Below, one piece after another: positions 1 to 10,190 of a DNA stretch of 64,000 nt. Position numbers and translations under genes: made by a program. Below the pieces are notes generated by a model that did no database searches, was not told the origin of the DNA, and was given only the letters and a program-made list of their open reading frames with translations. The stretch is taken from positions 45,675,962-45,739,961 of the forward strand of contig OY720349.1 in the NCBI GenBank assembly GCA_963082975.1, in the 5' to 3' direction. Positions within the stretch are counted from its first letter, which is position 1, and the number at the start of each line of letters is the position of its first letter. Origin of the DNA: Labia minor. Taxonomy: Eukaryota > Arthropoda > Insecta > Dermaptera > Spongiphoridae.

Positions 1-587
1 AATAAATTAATTTCCAGCTACAGAAACAATTTCAAATAATTTTAATATATCTATTAATGTAATAAAAAACAGATATGGATACATAAATAATAAATATAAA
101 CATTTTTAATTTTATTTTATTTATAATATATATGCAGACCAGGCTGTGACGTCATGAATGGCTGGATTACCTCATATAATTTTAAATCAAGAAAAAACTA
201 ATAAATATGATTTTCCCGAGGATAAAACCAATACAAAGTGCATGATTCGTGGTGATATATAAAAAATCTCCTTTGGTGTGAAAATAACCCTTTCCTTCCT
301 ATCGTCGATCGCTAATACTACCACTTCCGGTTTCCGGAATTGCACCAAAAGTTGATCAATTCATCCCACTAATGCATTAAGTAAATATACCAAATTTCAT
401 CAAAATCCGTTGAGCCGTTCAGGCTGTACACATCTATACGGACGGACGGACAGACGGACAGACATCATGCTAAAAATACTTTTTTCTGTTAAGAAAATGC
501 ATGATTCGTGGAGATATGTAAAAATCTCCACATGTGAAATTTGGTGTGAAAACAATACCTCCCTTACTATCGTCGGTCGGTAAAAAT
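1..587 (-). repeat. R2-family repeat, copy A (cut by window start)
   Basis: This is nearly the same sequence as 36038-36643, including the mosaic insert around 130-250 that carries a TGACGTCATGAATGG-type motif. The 3' part has the R2 hallmarks: the CCACTTCCGGTTTCC segment, a GGAC/GGAC-A tandem near 440-465, CATGATTCGTGGAGATATG, and the terminal inverted-repeat half ATCGTCGGTCGGT followed by TAAAAAT at 570-587. R2 architecture suggests a non-autonomous Helentron-like element (see findings). Strand is given with the TTTTTACCGACC end as 5'. Confidence 0.75.
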
Positions 588-744
588 GATGTATGTTAGA
601 CAAATGCAAAAGGATATATTATTCATTATAAATATTCACAGATAAACCCGTAATTTTCTTAAATCAATATTTGTAAAGATTAGTTTTTAAACTCGGTGAA
701 TAGTTACTAATTATTAGTCACTAATTATTAATTAAGTTATAATG

Positions 745-1154
745 TTCAGCTGACTTTTATCGACATTTGAACCAGCTGGGTCTTTTATTTTTTGTTTGAC
801 ATCCACTACCTCGTGATTTGAGAAAAAAGTGAATTTCCATGAAAATTCATGAATTGTGATACGATTTGCTCTGTTATTCGCCCTATTCTCCGGATTTAGC
901 CCCGAGTGTCTATTTCTTGTTTCCAATCCTGAAGAAATGGCTCTACTAAAAGAGATTTGACTCCAACGATCCCATACACAATTCTATTATGATGTCCTCG
1001 ATAAATCTTATTTTTTGAAAAGGATAATAAAATTGGAGAAATGTTGGACGTAGTGTATAGACCTAAAAGGAAACTGCAATGAAAAATAAAATATTTTTTT
1101 ATCCAAAAACCTACATTTCATTTCAATAGTCACGAACTTATTGACCTACCCTCG
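745..1154 (+). mobile_element. Mariner-family fragment, internally deleted
   Basis: The start matches the first codons of the copy at 31.4-31.8 kb (shared CAGCTGGGTC and TTTTTGTTTGACATCCA). About 80 bp later the frame reads PYSPDLAPSVYFLFP and KRFDSND, the third-aspartate block and following region of mariner transposases. Further on it reads DKSYFLKR and KLEKCW, the usual C-terminal Trp/Lys-rich tail. Most of the DNA-binding and catalytic domain is missing, and stops interrupt what remains. The right end, around 1129-1154, has AGTCACGAACTTATTGACC, nearly the same as the end at 31741. It is a dead DNA transposon; no left end was seen. Confidence 0.7.
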
Positions 1155-2370
1155 AATATAAAAAAAATTGTCAATATTATAATTTAATCTTTTGGTTTGG
1201 TTTTGAGGAGACAGAAAAAAATATAATTCAGATTTATCAATATTAAATATACTTGTTTTCAAATGTTAAAATAATTAAATATAATATCCGTCGAATTTTT
1301 TTAGCCCATTTAATAATTTAATATGAATTCAAATAATATAACTTATTTTATTCTTAAAATGTTATACACTTTTTTCCTTTAAAGGTTAATATTCATTCTT
1401 AATTTCTATCAATTGTTTTAATCCGATACACAAATCAAAAGAGACTTTATCAATATTTATCTCTACTGAAGAGAATTCATCTATGAAACTAATTATTAAA
1501 GATAAAGCTCGATTATGATTGGCCGAGAGCGAGATGCTAATTGATTGACTTGTATATTCAAACACAACTAACCTGAATCCATGTTTGTTTGATGTCTCTT
1601 CCCACTCCACAAACACTTTATAATCATATATATGATATGGGCATTGTATATTTACCATGCCCCACCTCTGTTTTGTTTTACATAGAGAGAGGTGCTAGAA
1701 ATGAGAGAGAGCGTCAATAATCATGATTTGAACCCAGGGTTTAACCAAAGGGCCCAAAGGACCACCCTCGGATGAAGGCTGTTTGGTCTGATGATGTTGA
1801 TGATGATAAAAGAGAGGGGTGGATTATGTTAATTTTTTCCAAATAAATTCAAATCAATAGGAAAATGTAGCAGTCATTGTCATTAACTTTTGTAAATTTT
1901 TTAAATTATTTATCCATTAAATTATTATAAATTTTAATTTATAATAAGTTTATGTGTTAATAATTAAACGAACACAGTTATACGAAAATTATTATTCTTA
2001 TCAGCAAATATTTATCTGAAAAATAATATATCAAAGAGAAATACTATTGAAATCTTTGGATGTTCTTAATTTTGTAACAGTTTGTTTTTATATTTTATTC
2101 AATTGAAATTCCAAAAAAAAAGCCCAACAAATATAAAAATTGTGTTTGTAAAAGATAAACACACAAGTATTCATTTAAATAATTTACAATATACTTCCTT
2201 TTAAATAAATTAGAACTAATAATTAGTCACAACTATAGTGTATAAACTATTTCAGAAAATTTTTTAAATGTTTAATTTAAAATTCAATTTATTTATAAAT
2301 ATTATTTATAATTTATTTAAATAATTATTATAATTTACATTAACAATTATTTAAAAATATTTTATTGTGC
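1155..2370. other. AT-rich spacer with one possible tRNA-like SINE remnant
   Basis: This is low-complexity A/T sequence without a supported gene. Around 1715-1790 on the minus strand there is a box-A-like TGGTCCTTTGG and a box-B-like GGGTTCAAATC about 30 bp apart, flanked by a GAT-rich tract (1795-1810). That spacing suggests a decayed tRNA-derived SINE, but no body is shared with another copy here. Confidence 0.3.
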
Positions 2371-2950
2371 ATTTTTACTCTCACCAGAGATAGTATTGCG
2401 ATCACGAAAATTTTTGATGTCGTGATTTTGATGTTTTTTATACGTTTTGAAGGTCCCTGAGCCATTTTCACTAAGGATTAGAAAAATTTATGTGTGTGTG
2501 TATGTAGACAAGATTATGCAAAAACGGTTTGAGCAAGAATAATGAAATTTGCTACGCGGGCATTATTCAAAATTCGTAGTTTTCTATCAACTTTTGAGAA
2601 ATGTAGCTCATTCGACATTACCTGCCACGTTTTGATTTTTTTTCCTCTAAAGTGACCGTAAAAATAAAGATATATGTTTGATAGTATTTCACATGATTAA
2701 AAATTGTATAAAACTGCTATATATAGAATTTCAGCTTGATTGAATCGCTGAAGAGATACCGGAATTAATTTTTTACTATGACTGCAAATCACGCGCCAGC
2801 ACGTGACGTGGTGCCATCAACAAAAAGCCGAACACGCGCTGGTTTAATAAATATTATTCATTAATTTGAAATTATAATTTAATTTAAATAAAATATATGT
2901 TAATTAATCCAATTCAAATTTGCGAGATAGTCGAGTGGAGACTCTCCAGA
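2371..2950 (+). repeat. R1-family repeat, copy 1 (Helentron-like, non-autonomous)
   Basis: About 580 bp, matching copies at 28.3, 37.9, 47.5 and 58.1 kb. The 5' end is ATTTTTACTCTC with AGAGATAGTATTGCGATCACG. The body contains a short GT/ATGT tract, CAAAAACGGTTTGAGC, GTTTTCTATCAACTTTTG and CACGTGACGTGGTGCC. The 3' end is TGCGAGATAGTCGAG followed by TGGAGactCTCCA, a short terminal stem-loop. No long reading frame. Confidence 0.8.
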
Positions 2951-3108
2951 TTTTTTCATTTTTTTTTTTCATAATTAATTCTCAAAAATTCAATATATAA
3001 ATTATAAATAATATTAAAAAAATTGTCTTCAATCTTATTAAAAATTATTAAATAAATTTAATTTAATTTTGAAAATTTTAAAAAATTTTCTGAAATGGTG
3101 TTTATACA

Positions 3109-3330
3109 CTAGTACCGGGACCCCGAGCCTCGGCTCGGTACTTAAGTTAAAAAAAATGATTCATTATTATTGGATTTGGCTGGTAATATTAATACCTGGG
3201 ACACCGAGCTCTCGCTCTACCCTTTAAAAAATATTGATACACAATTCTTTAATTATTTATTACAATTATTAAATGTTACACATTTGCATCAATCTGATTA
3301 AAATTAATGAACTTGTGCTCCTCAATAATA
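3109..3330 (+). repeat. R3-family repeat, copy 1
   Basis: It begins GTACCGGGACCCCGAGCC and contains the hairpin GAGCCtcGGCTC. It shares TTTGGCTGGTAATATTAATACCTGG and ACCGAGCTCTCGCTC with 17.57 kb and 52.1 kb. Related shorter pieces (TGTTGCATCATTGCATCAATCTGATTAAAATGAATGG-like) recur at 4125-4165. Function and class unknown; there is no coding capacity. Confidence 0.65.
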
Positions 3331-4377
3331 CATAAATATATAATATATAGGTACATATATTTTTTTTCTATAGTGTTTTTTTGAAAAACTGTTTAGCGCC
3401 CCAAGTGGTTATAAAACAAACTAAAGACAAAAAAACGTGCTTTGCAGCTTTTCGGAATTAAAAAAGCAAAATTGGCAGTCGTGGGACTGGCCGACAGAAG
3501 TGAAAACTTCTGCGTAAGAAATTTTAAAACAGACGAAATTCGCGCTATTTCACGAGAAAGATGAATTTCATATGCATGTATATATATATAACTTATATAT
3601 TATTTTAAACATATATTTTAAACAAATTTGTAACTTATATTTATATATATATAAATACACAACTTTGTTTAAAATATTGCAATACGAACTGTTTTATAAT
3701 TCTTATCTCTAACATAAAATATATATTTATTATGTGAAGTTCATTTCGTATAATTTTGATTATATATGTATATATGAAATGAACTTTACATAATAAATAT
3801 ATATTTATATGTTAGAGATAATTTATAAAACAGTTCTAATGACAATTCAAATTTCGCGCTCTGTTATAAGAAATTTGAAAGCAGATGGTTTCATGGTGTT
3901 GGTCACGATCACGCGAGTTCTATACTTTTTCCCCATCCCGCAAAAGTGCTCAACGCCGCTAAAGAAGTTTTCACTTCAAAAATTATTTAATATTTGGAAA
4001 TATATCTGACTTATAGAAAAAATGAATATTAATTAAAGAAAGAAATAGTTTTTAAAATATCCTGAATAATATGTAACAATTTTCAAGATAGAAATTTATT
4101 ACAATATTACAATTATTAACTGTTGCATCATTGCATCAATCTGATTAAAATGAATGGAACTTCGGGTACTCAATAATAATAAATAAAATAATATTAATAA
4201 ATATATTGAATAATATTTTATTGAAAAAATATTAAAACTTATAAAACTATCTAAAACTTTATTAATAAAAGAACAATGAATAAATAAATATAGAATAGTA
4301 ATTTATTAAAAAGTAAACAATAGATAAAAAGAAAAAAAAATAACAAAATCATTATTTTCATTTTTAAATAACGATTC
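3331..4377. repeat. Long imperfect hairpin (3684-3750 / 3773-3837) in AT-rich DNA
   Basis: The left arm starts ACGAACTGTTTTATAA and runs about 67 bp. The right arm is its near-perfect reverse complement, ending TTATAAAACAGTTCT, with a spacer of about 22 bp. An outer inverted match (GAAGTGAAAACTTCT near 3500 versus AGAAGTTTTCACTTC near 3965) suggests a larger foldback or MITE of about 480 bp. The surrounding sequence has no supported gene, and the short open frame overlapping the right arm has no recognisable family. Confidence 0.55.
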
Positions 4378-4445
4378 ACCCGGCGAGTTTCGAACCGACG
4401 AAATCCACTCGTTAAAACATCAGTCCAACCGCTGGACTATATGTA
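4378..4445 (-). repeat. tRNA-like sequence (SINE head or tRNA pseudogene)
   Basis: On the minus strand TAGTCCAGCGGTTGGA resembles a tRNA D-arm/box A, and GGTTCGAAACTCGCC, about 35 bp downstream, resembles a T-arm/box B. The anticodon region (GTTTTAACGAG) does not form a clean five-pair stem, so it is not called as a working tRNA. Confidence 0.45.
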
Positions 4446-4499
4446 TTTAGATAAAAAATTGTCATTTTTTTACTGTCTTAGCAGGCAGTATTAAAAATT

Positions 4500-4705
4500 T
4501 TGACGTTTTCCATATATAATTTTCAATTAAGAAATTAATAATGAAGCTGTATGTTTCAAGAGATATCATCAATAAAACTTAATTTTTCTTTATAAATACT
4601 ATATCTAGTGTGAATTTGAAAAAAATCGTTAGAGCGGTTTTTGAGAACCAATATATATAGATAAATACATATATACAATTTTAGCTAGCATAATAAGATA
4701 AGATA
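4500..4705 (+). repeat. R5-family repeat, copy 1
   Basis: It shares TTTCTTTATAAATACTAT, GGTGTGAATTT, AAAAAAATCG and ACAATTTTAGCTAGCATAATAAG with 53.22-53.37 kb (same strand) and 50.57-50.8 kb (opposite strand). It ends in a short AAGATAAGATA tract. Non-coding. Confidence 0.6.
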
Positions 4706-4855
4706 TTTGCGACTAATTATTTATTAATTTGATTTTAACTTAAAGAAAGTATACTGTTTTACTTATTGAATTTTTGAAAATTAAATTTAAAAAATAAATA
4801 AATAAAAAAGAATAATAAAATATTTCTAAATAATTGTTAATGTCTGTAATATTTG

Positions 4856-5110
4856 TCACAGGTGAGTCAACGAGTTTGCTTGCTGAAAATCCGATTGACG
4901 ATCACTTGTAAGTGAAGTTTTTCTGTTGTGAGGTGGGAGAGGCTTTAATAGCCACACAGTGGACCCCGAATGGTAGCCGTTTCGTTTATCCAGTTGATAT
5001 GATGACATGTATCGTTTCGCGAGTTCCCAGGGGGATGGGACGCCCACCCCCTCCCCTTCAGGCTGCCCGGTTCAACTCTCAGCGGTTTAAAAAAATAACA
5101 ACATACATCA
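4856..5110. other. Higher-GC unique island (candidate conserved non-coding block)
   Basis: Complex, non-repetitive sequence in a much more AT-rich background. It contains an inverted pair of NK2-type half sites, CACTTGTAAGTG (near 4905-4916), and a TGATATGATGACATG segment. Overlapping open frames on both strands are short and unrecognised, as expected for a GC-rich patch rather than an exon. Confidence 0.3.
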
Positions 5111-6715
5111 ATTGACCCTCCCCTTCCTCACGCAACTAGTTAGTCTTTTCAATTGTCCAAATATAAAATTATTAACACGTCTCTCTGCATTTTGTTGTCC
5201 TCGGTGACCAAAATAAAAAAATAACCATTTTTTTTTTTGAATATTTGTTTCAATTGAATTAAATAAAAAAAATGCACACAATGCATTTAAAAAAAGCAGC
5301 GGCTTTTAGATTAGATTTCGTTTTTTTTAATAACGGCAAATAAAAAACAATAACTGACAATCTCTGATTGCATTGAATTATGCAATAGGATTGTGCGTTT
5401 TTCTGGTGATTAGATTTTTAAAATTCCAATTGGATCTAAAATTATTTCACTCTTTTTCTACAATAGAGGTCTATAATATAATAGCTCTTTACTACTCGAG
5501 TTATTTATTGAAAAATACTAACAAAAGCAAGGAAATATATTTAATATTTAATAACCTATTTCATGAAACAATAAATATATATATATAGATATATTATTAT
5601 TATATATATATATATAGAGAGAGAGAGAGATATTATATATATCTATATATAAGATCACGCAGAGCTTTAAAGAGAAATGGTTCATTATTGAATTTCCCTA
5701 GGCCCGAACTCGAGTCTTCAGTGTGGTAGACTGTCGTGCTAACTACTAAAATGCATTCTTCTATTAATTAAAATTAATTATTAATTATTGAAATGCTTAA
5801 AATAATTAATAATAAAGAAAATTAATAGAAAATTATGGTTATATTTTTTGTTGATATTTTTTTTCATATATTCTTAAAAATAAAATATGTTTCATTAAAT
5901 GATGAATAAAAACTTTTCTTTAAATTTTCCGTCTTTTTAACAGTTTTACTAAAAATAATTTTTAAATTTTAATCAGGTATAAATAATTAATTTCCTTTAG
6001 AATATATATATGTAAAATAAAATAAATTAAAATTTTCAAAATATTGATTTCCTAAAAATTACTAATTTATTATTTTTACTATAAATATTTTTTTATATGA
6101 ACTTTCGTATTTAGTAAATTTATTTTTATATTAAATTTTTGATAATGTTTGAAACCTCAAGGCCAATTACTCCTATCTAGATCTCAGAGCAATGTTAAGA
6201 CTAAATTTAAAATTTGTATTTTATTTACAATTGATTATTCGATTTGGTTTAAATTGTTTCCAACAGACTCAAAATAAAATACAAAATAGGTTACAATGAG
6301 TTAACTTGTAATTGATTAATATTTTATTGAATTTTTGATTATGAAAATTTACATAAACTAATTTTATATGAGTGTATAATTCCTATTCTCTCATTCAAAT
6401 AGAATAAAAAATATTCAAAGAGGTCATGTTTTCAAAATCTCTTAACCAATCTGAAACCCAACATTATTTTGAATATAATCCCTGAATAAATTGTTTCTAT
6501 ATGAAATTCAAGGTAAGTAAATTCAGTATCATATTTTAATTATTAATATTTTAGTTACTTTGAAACGGTTAAAACTGTGGCAAACAAAACAATATTATAT
6601 ATATATATCTGACACACTAGAGACCTAAAAACATATATACCCCATTTGGACTAAATTCATTATTCCTCAACGTTTTAAATTCCCTCAACGATATATTTCA
6701 TTTTTGTGTTTAAAA
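5111..6715. other. AT-rich spacer with microsatellite and one tRNA-like patch
   Basis: Contains an (AT)n-(GA)n microsatellite at about 5574-5655. At 5688-5752 the minus strand has TAGTAGTTAGCACG and GAGTTCGGGCC, which are box A- and box B-like, possibly an old SINE head. The remainder is low-complexity A/T with no gene seen. Confidence 0.35.
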
Positions 6716-6719
6716 TATA

Positions 6720-7100
6720 AAAAAAAATCTGCTTCTGTCCCTTTCTATGAACGAGATCGACCTCAGGAGAGAAGGCAGCGTGGGTGGGGGCCTCGATGTG
6801 GACTCAATCACAAAAAAGCATATTAAAAAAAACTCTATAACCAGAATTGGGATTTTCTATGTAAAAGGCTGATTTGAAAGGCGGGGGTTTAATTGATATT
6901 TGGAGCCAATACATTTGTCCTCTTGGGGGATAAATTGGCGAAGAGAGTTTCCTCCCAAAGGATTTTAACTTCGCTCTCTCCGTCTCTTTTTAACTCAATT
7001 AAAGGCCTATTGCTTTTAAACACTGTAAAAGAGTATAAAGGCTTGTGTGAGAGGGAAGGGGAATGTATTCATCAAATCTATCATTCTTTAGTGAAATAAA
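6720..7100. other. Higher-GC unique island
   Basis: A mixed-composition block (around GAACGAGATCGACCTCAGG and TGGGGGCCTCGATGTGG) that is not repeated elsewhere in the window. A 68-codon open frame from 6893 has no recognisable domain, so I do not call a gene. Possible regulatory DNA. Confidence 0.25.
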
Positions 7101-7699
7101 AATCAAATAGTACTAGAAAAATCACAAGGAACAACCTGCGAATTATATTTTCTAATTCCTTTAATTATTTAAAGTAAATTATCAGGTGTTATTATATTTA
7201 TAGTATATTTTTATTAAAATGGTAAATATTTAAAGATTTAACTAATAGTGATAGCTTCTGAACGCGGATTCCGCTGCTATCCAATATAGCAGGTGTGGCC
7301 AAACTTTTAGCTTTTAGGGGCTACTTTTTGAATAAAATATAGTCTGCTGTCGACTATGGATATGGGCAAATAATTTTAAAATTTTAGAAGATAATTAAAG
7401 AAGTCATTATATCGCCGATTTAAATTGCAAACCTTCACTTTTGGTCAAAAATTACATTTTCACACTATTAGAAAGAGAAAAACACCTTACATTGGCTATG
7501 AAATACCGCTATTATGCACCTATTTAATTGAAATCACGTGCCAAGCAAAAAATTTATGCGTTTTAAGAAAGTTGTGCAAAATATGCTGAATATGAGTTAG
7601 CAGGATTGCAATCTAAGTCGACGATATATTTTTTATTTTATGAATTCTAACAATATTTATTAAAATTTTAAAAAATACAATGTTAAGAACAAAACAAAT

Positions 7700-7985
7700 T
7701 TTAAGCATACAATTTTTATTTGGATGAAACCTGGCATTGCATAAGAGCAGCAAGTTTCTCAAAATTTGGCTCATATGAAGTTAAAACAATTCTTAAGCAT
7801 GACTAAATGTAGATCCGTTATTTGCGATCGCTGTTTTGTTTTAATCGCATTCATATAAGAAAATGTGGATTCACATAAATATGTGGAGCCAAAAAAGGAA
7901 ATGAAACGAGCTACCATTGTCTAAATATTTGGATATTTATCTTTCCTTATTAGTCTCCCAAATCTATTTATTATGTAATAAATAA
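7700..7985 (-). pseudogene. hAT transposase C-terminal (dimerisation) remnant
   Basis: On the minus strand the frame reads YPNI, then FFGSTYLCESTFSYMNAIK, TKQRSQITDLHL, and later AMPGFIQIK. This matches the C-terminal hAT dimerisation region of the type found in the GTF2I-repeat/ZBED-like transposase group, where the FGSTYLCESxFS core and a K-x-K/R-R-S motif are typical. Two stop codons follow LKNCFNFI, so it is dead. No BED finger or RNase-H-like catalytic part was seen upstream. Confidence 0.75.
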
Positions 7986-8448
7986 ATATATTTTATATTT
8001 ATATTATTTTTGATCAACGAATAAAAAAATTAAAATATATAATATGTTTGTAATAAAGTACTAAAAAATGGGAAAAAATTATATATTATTAATTATATAG
8101 TCAAATACTAAAATATAGAAAGGTTAAATCAATAATATATTTATATATGTTCTTAGATATATGAAAGATATGTTAGTTTTAATTATTTTAATAATATTAA
8201 TAAAAAAAAAATTGTAAATGGAAGGGCTGTTATTTTTCTTTTTCATTTAAATTTATAACTTCAATTGTAATAAATACTTCATTTTGGAATGGATATGAAA
8301 GGAGGGGGAGGTAGAGGCAAAATTTGGGTAGAGTAGTCTAGGACTAAACGGTGTTTTGGATAAAAAGTATATAAATTATCGGGAAAAGAAAAATATAAAT
8401 ATATGGTATATAAAAGATGTAATAACATAGAGGATGATTATGATCTAA

Positions 8449-8615
8449 AATTATTTTTTAATAAATTTAAAAATAATATCCCGGGTAGCGAGTAGATTCT
8501 TTTCTAGAAACCCAGTAGAAAAGAATTTATTTCAGGGATTGGCGTCCCTGCCCTCACGTGAGCTCATGATTTCTTCTAAATCCCTCTTCTAACTAGAGGA
8601 ATCATGTCCTTTACC
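8449..8615 (+). repeat. Hairpin module, copy 1 (pair with 9945-10110)
   Basis: A unit of about 167 bp repeated in the same orientation 1.5 kb downstream. It contains one stem (TTCTTTTCTA ... TAGAAAAGAA), the palindrome CTCACGTGAG, and a second imperfect stem from TCATGATTTCTTCT to an inverse ending AATCATG. Both stems are kept in the second copy even where the loop bases differ. Confidence 0.7.
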
Positions 8616-8757
8616 CATTGACGCCTTTCCATCCATTCCCTTACTCTTACTCTCCCCCCCCCTCCCCTGAACATTCAAAAAATCAAATTTATTTGGATGA
8701 AGGAGAATACCTAGCATAGCTTCATTAAAAAGAAAAAAAAATTGAAATCTTGTCTCT

Positions 8758-8827
8758 TATAGGAGACTCTTTAGAGTCTCCTATATATATTTGAATTAAC
8801 CCCCGAAGGGGGTTAATTCAAATATAT
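8758..8827. repeat. Two adjacent perfect palindromes
   Basis: 8758-8785 is a 13-bp perfect stem with a TT loop (core GGAGACTCT/AGAGTCTCC). 8785-8804 pairs perfectly with 8808-8827: a 20-bp stem, TTGAATTAACCCCC side against its inverse, with a GAA loop. In an otherwise decayed region such exact stems are notable. Confidence 0.85.
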
Positions 8828-9276
8828 CCATATTACGTCAACTCCCAGACTAGCAAAACCCGGTATATTCACGAGTGAGACATGTCTTTTGTGCCTCTGA
8901 GAGGACCCACCTCTCCTACGCTTCATATTAGTAAAAACTTGGAACTCATATTTATAGAACGCTTTGGAGAATTAGGAAAAACCAATCAAATCAATGTTTT
9001 TCATTTTAGTAAAATTTTTGACTAAATCTTGTAAATTGTGACCAAGACCAATCCATTGACCATAATTTTAGCCAGATTCTAATTAAAATTGATTTTTTGT
9101 ATCATTAAATGGAAATTTTTAATTAATTTTAATATTGGTTAATTTTTACAGTTCAACAAAAATCTTGCCTCATAACAACAGATAAAACCTATACGAATCG
9201 ATTCTTCATGAAACGTAGATTCATTTTCACTACTATTATATAATTTTACGGTGCTTCGTTGATTAAATATTAATTA

Positions 9277-9440
9277 TTGAATTTTGACAGACTGAAAAGA
9301 TTTGCCGCCATGTTGCCCCTCTCCCCGTCACCCCTTCTCACCTCCCACCATCCCTCCTTCCTGGCCTACCTGCCGGTGAGTTCGAGCGCAATCAGTTCCC
9401 ATTCCCTTTCCAGTCGAAGACGTTGCCCGGCGTCACCACC
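9277..9440 (+). other. Possible small exon (ATG at 9310, donor at 9376)
   Basis: A higher-GC patch with GCCGCCATG, an ideal start context, followed by 22 codons (MLPLSPSPLLTSHHPSFLAY plus LP) and then CCG|GTGAGT, a strong splice-donor match. The frame is open upstream as well. No family is recognised, and the patch sits between the hAT ends, so it could be chance or captured host sequence. It is described only because start and donor occur together. Confidence 0.15.
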
Positions 9441-9944
9441 GAAAGCATCCCTCAATCAAGAATTAATTGTAAATTTATTTATTCCTATTAATTTAAATGA
9501 AGTTTAATAAAGTTTAGAAAAGATTCAAATAAAAATTTAATTTTATAAAATATAGATTTTTAACTTTTTACTGATATATTAATTATATATATTTAATAAA
9601 TTTCCCCCCCACCTCCAATACTTTGCTTCTCGATGACCTTGAAGGGGACAGCATAGCAATGCTGCATTGCTTACCCCCAATGGATGAGATTCAACTGCCT
9701 TTGACTTTATTTTCAAAATAAATTCTATTATTTCCCCTTCGTTAAATGAAATTATATACAAATTAATTATACTACGTATTATACGACAAATAAATTAATA
9801 CGAATTATTTTAATAAATCGATTTAACCAACTTTTCCATCCCAATCATTCCTTCTTTTTTGTATTTTAACATTGAAACATTTTCCCTGCTATTCTATTTT
9901 ATTTTCAAATTTTATATTCAAATATAAATAACATGAAATGTAAA

Positions 9945-10110
9945 ATTAATTTTTAATAAATTTAAAAATAATATCCTGGGTAACGGGTAGATTCTTTTCT
10001 ATAATGCCAGTAGAGAAGAATTCTATTTCAGGGATTGGCGTTCCTGCCCTCACGTGAGCTCATGATTTTTTCTGCCTTCCCTCTCCCATAGAAAAATCAT
10101 GCCCTTTACC
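9945..10110 (+). repeat. Hairpin module, copy 2
   Basis: Same unit as 8449-8615, with AATAAATTTAAAAATAATAT, GATTCTTTTCTA, CAGGGATTGGCGT, CCTGCCCTCACGTGAGC and the second stem TCATGATTTTTTCT / AGAAAAATCATG. It lies directly before the right end of the hAT element. Confidence 0.7.
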
Positions 10111-10190
10111 TTTTAACTTTTCCAACTTTGGCTTCGCGGGCTACTTTTAAAGTCTTTGAGGTCGACGTGTTGGCCACCCCTGCAATATAA

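Larger units (their letters stand above)
7282..10190 (-). mobile_element. hAT DNA transposon, degenerate, with 8-bp target duplication
   Basis: The ends are CAGGTGTGGCCAAAC at 7290 and its inverse, TTGGCCACCCCTG, ending at 10182. They are flanked by CAATATAG (7282-7289) and CAATATAA (10183-10190), an 8-bp target duplication with one mismatch, as hAT elements make. A minus-strand transposase remnant lies at 7700-7985. The rest, about 2.1 kb, does not look like transposase: it holds a duplicated hairpin module, two strong palindromes and pyrimidine-rich, higher-GC patches. Much of it may therefore be later insertion or captured sequence. Confidence 0.65.

Noticed and set aside
440-470. GGAC-type tandem as an independent satellite
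   Set aside because: It recurs at the same place in every R2 copy (23.95, 30.3, 36.5 kb), so it is the core of that repeat.
4378-4445. Functional tRNA gene
   Set aside because: Box A- and box B-like words are present but the anticodon and acceptor stems do not pair properly.
8449-10110. The paired 167-bp modules as LTRs of a small retroelement
   Set aside because: They lack TG...CA ends, a primer site or purine tract, and the intervening 1.3 kb has no retroelement coding.
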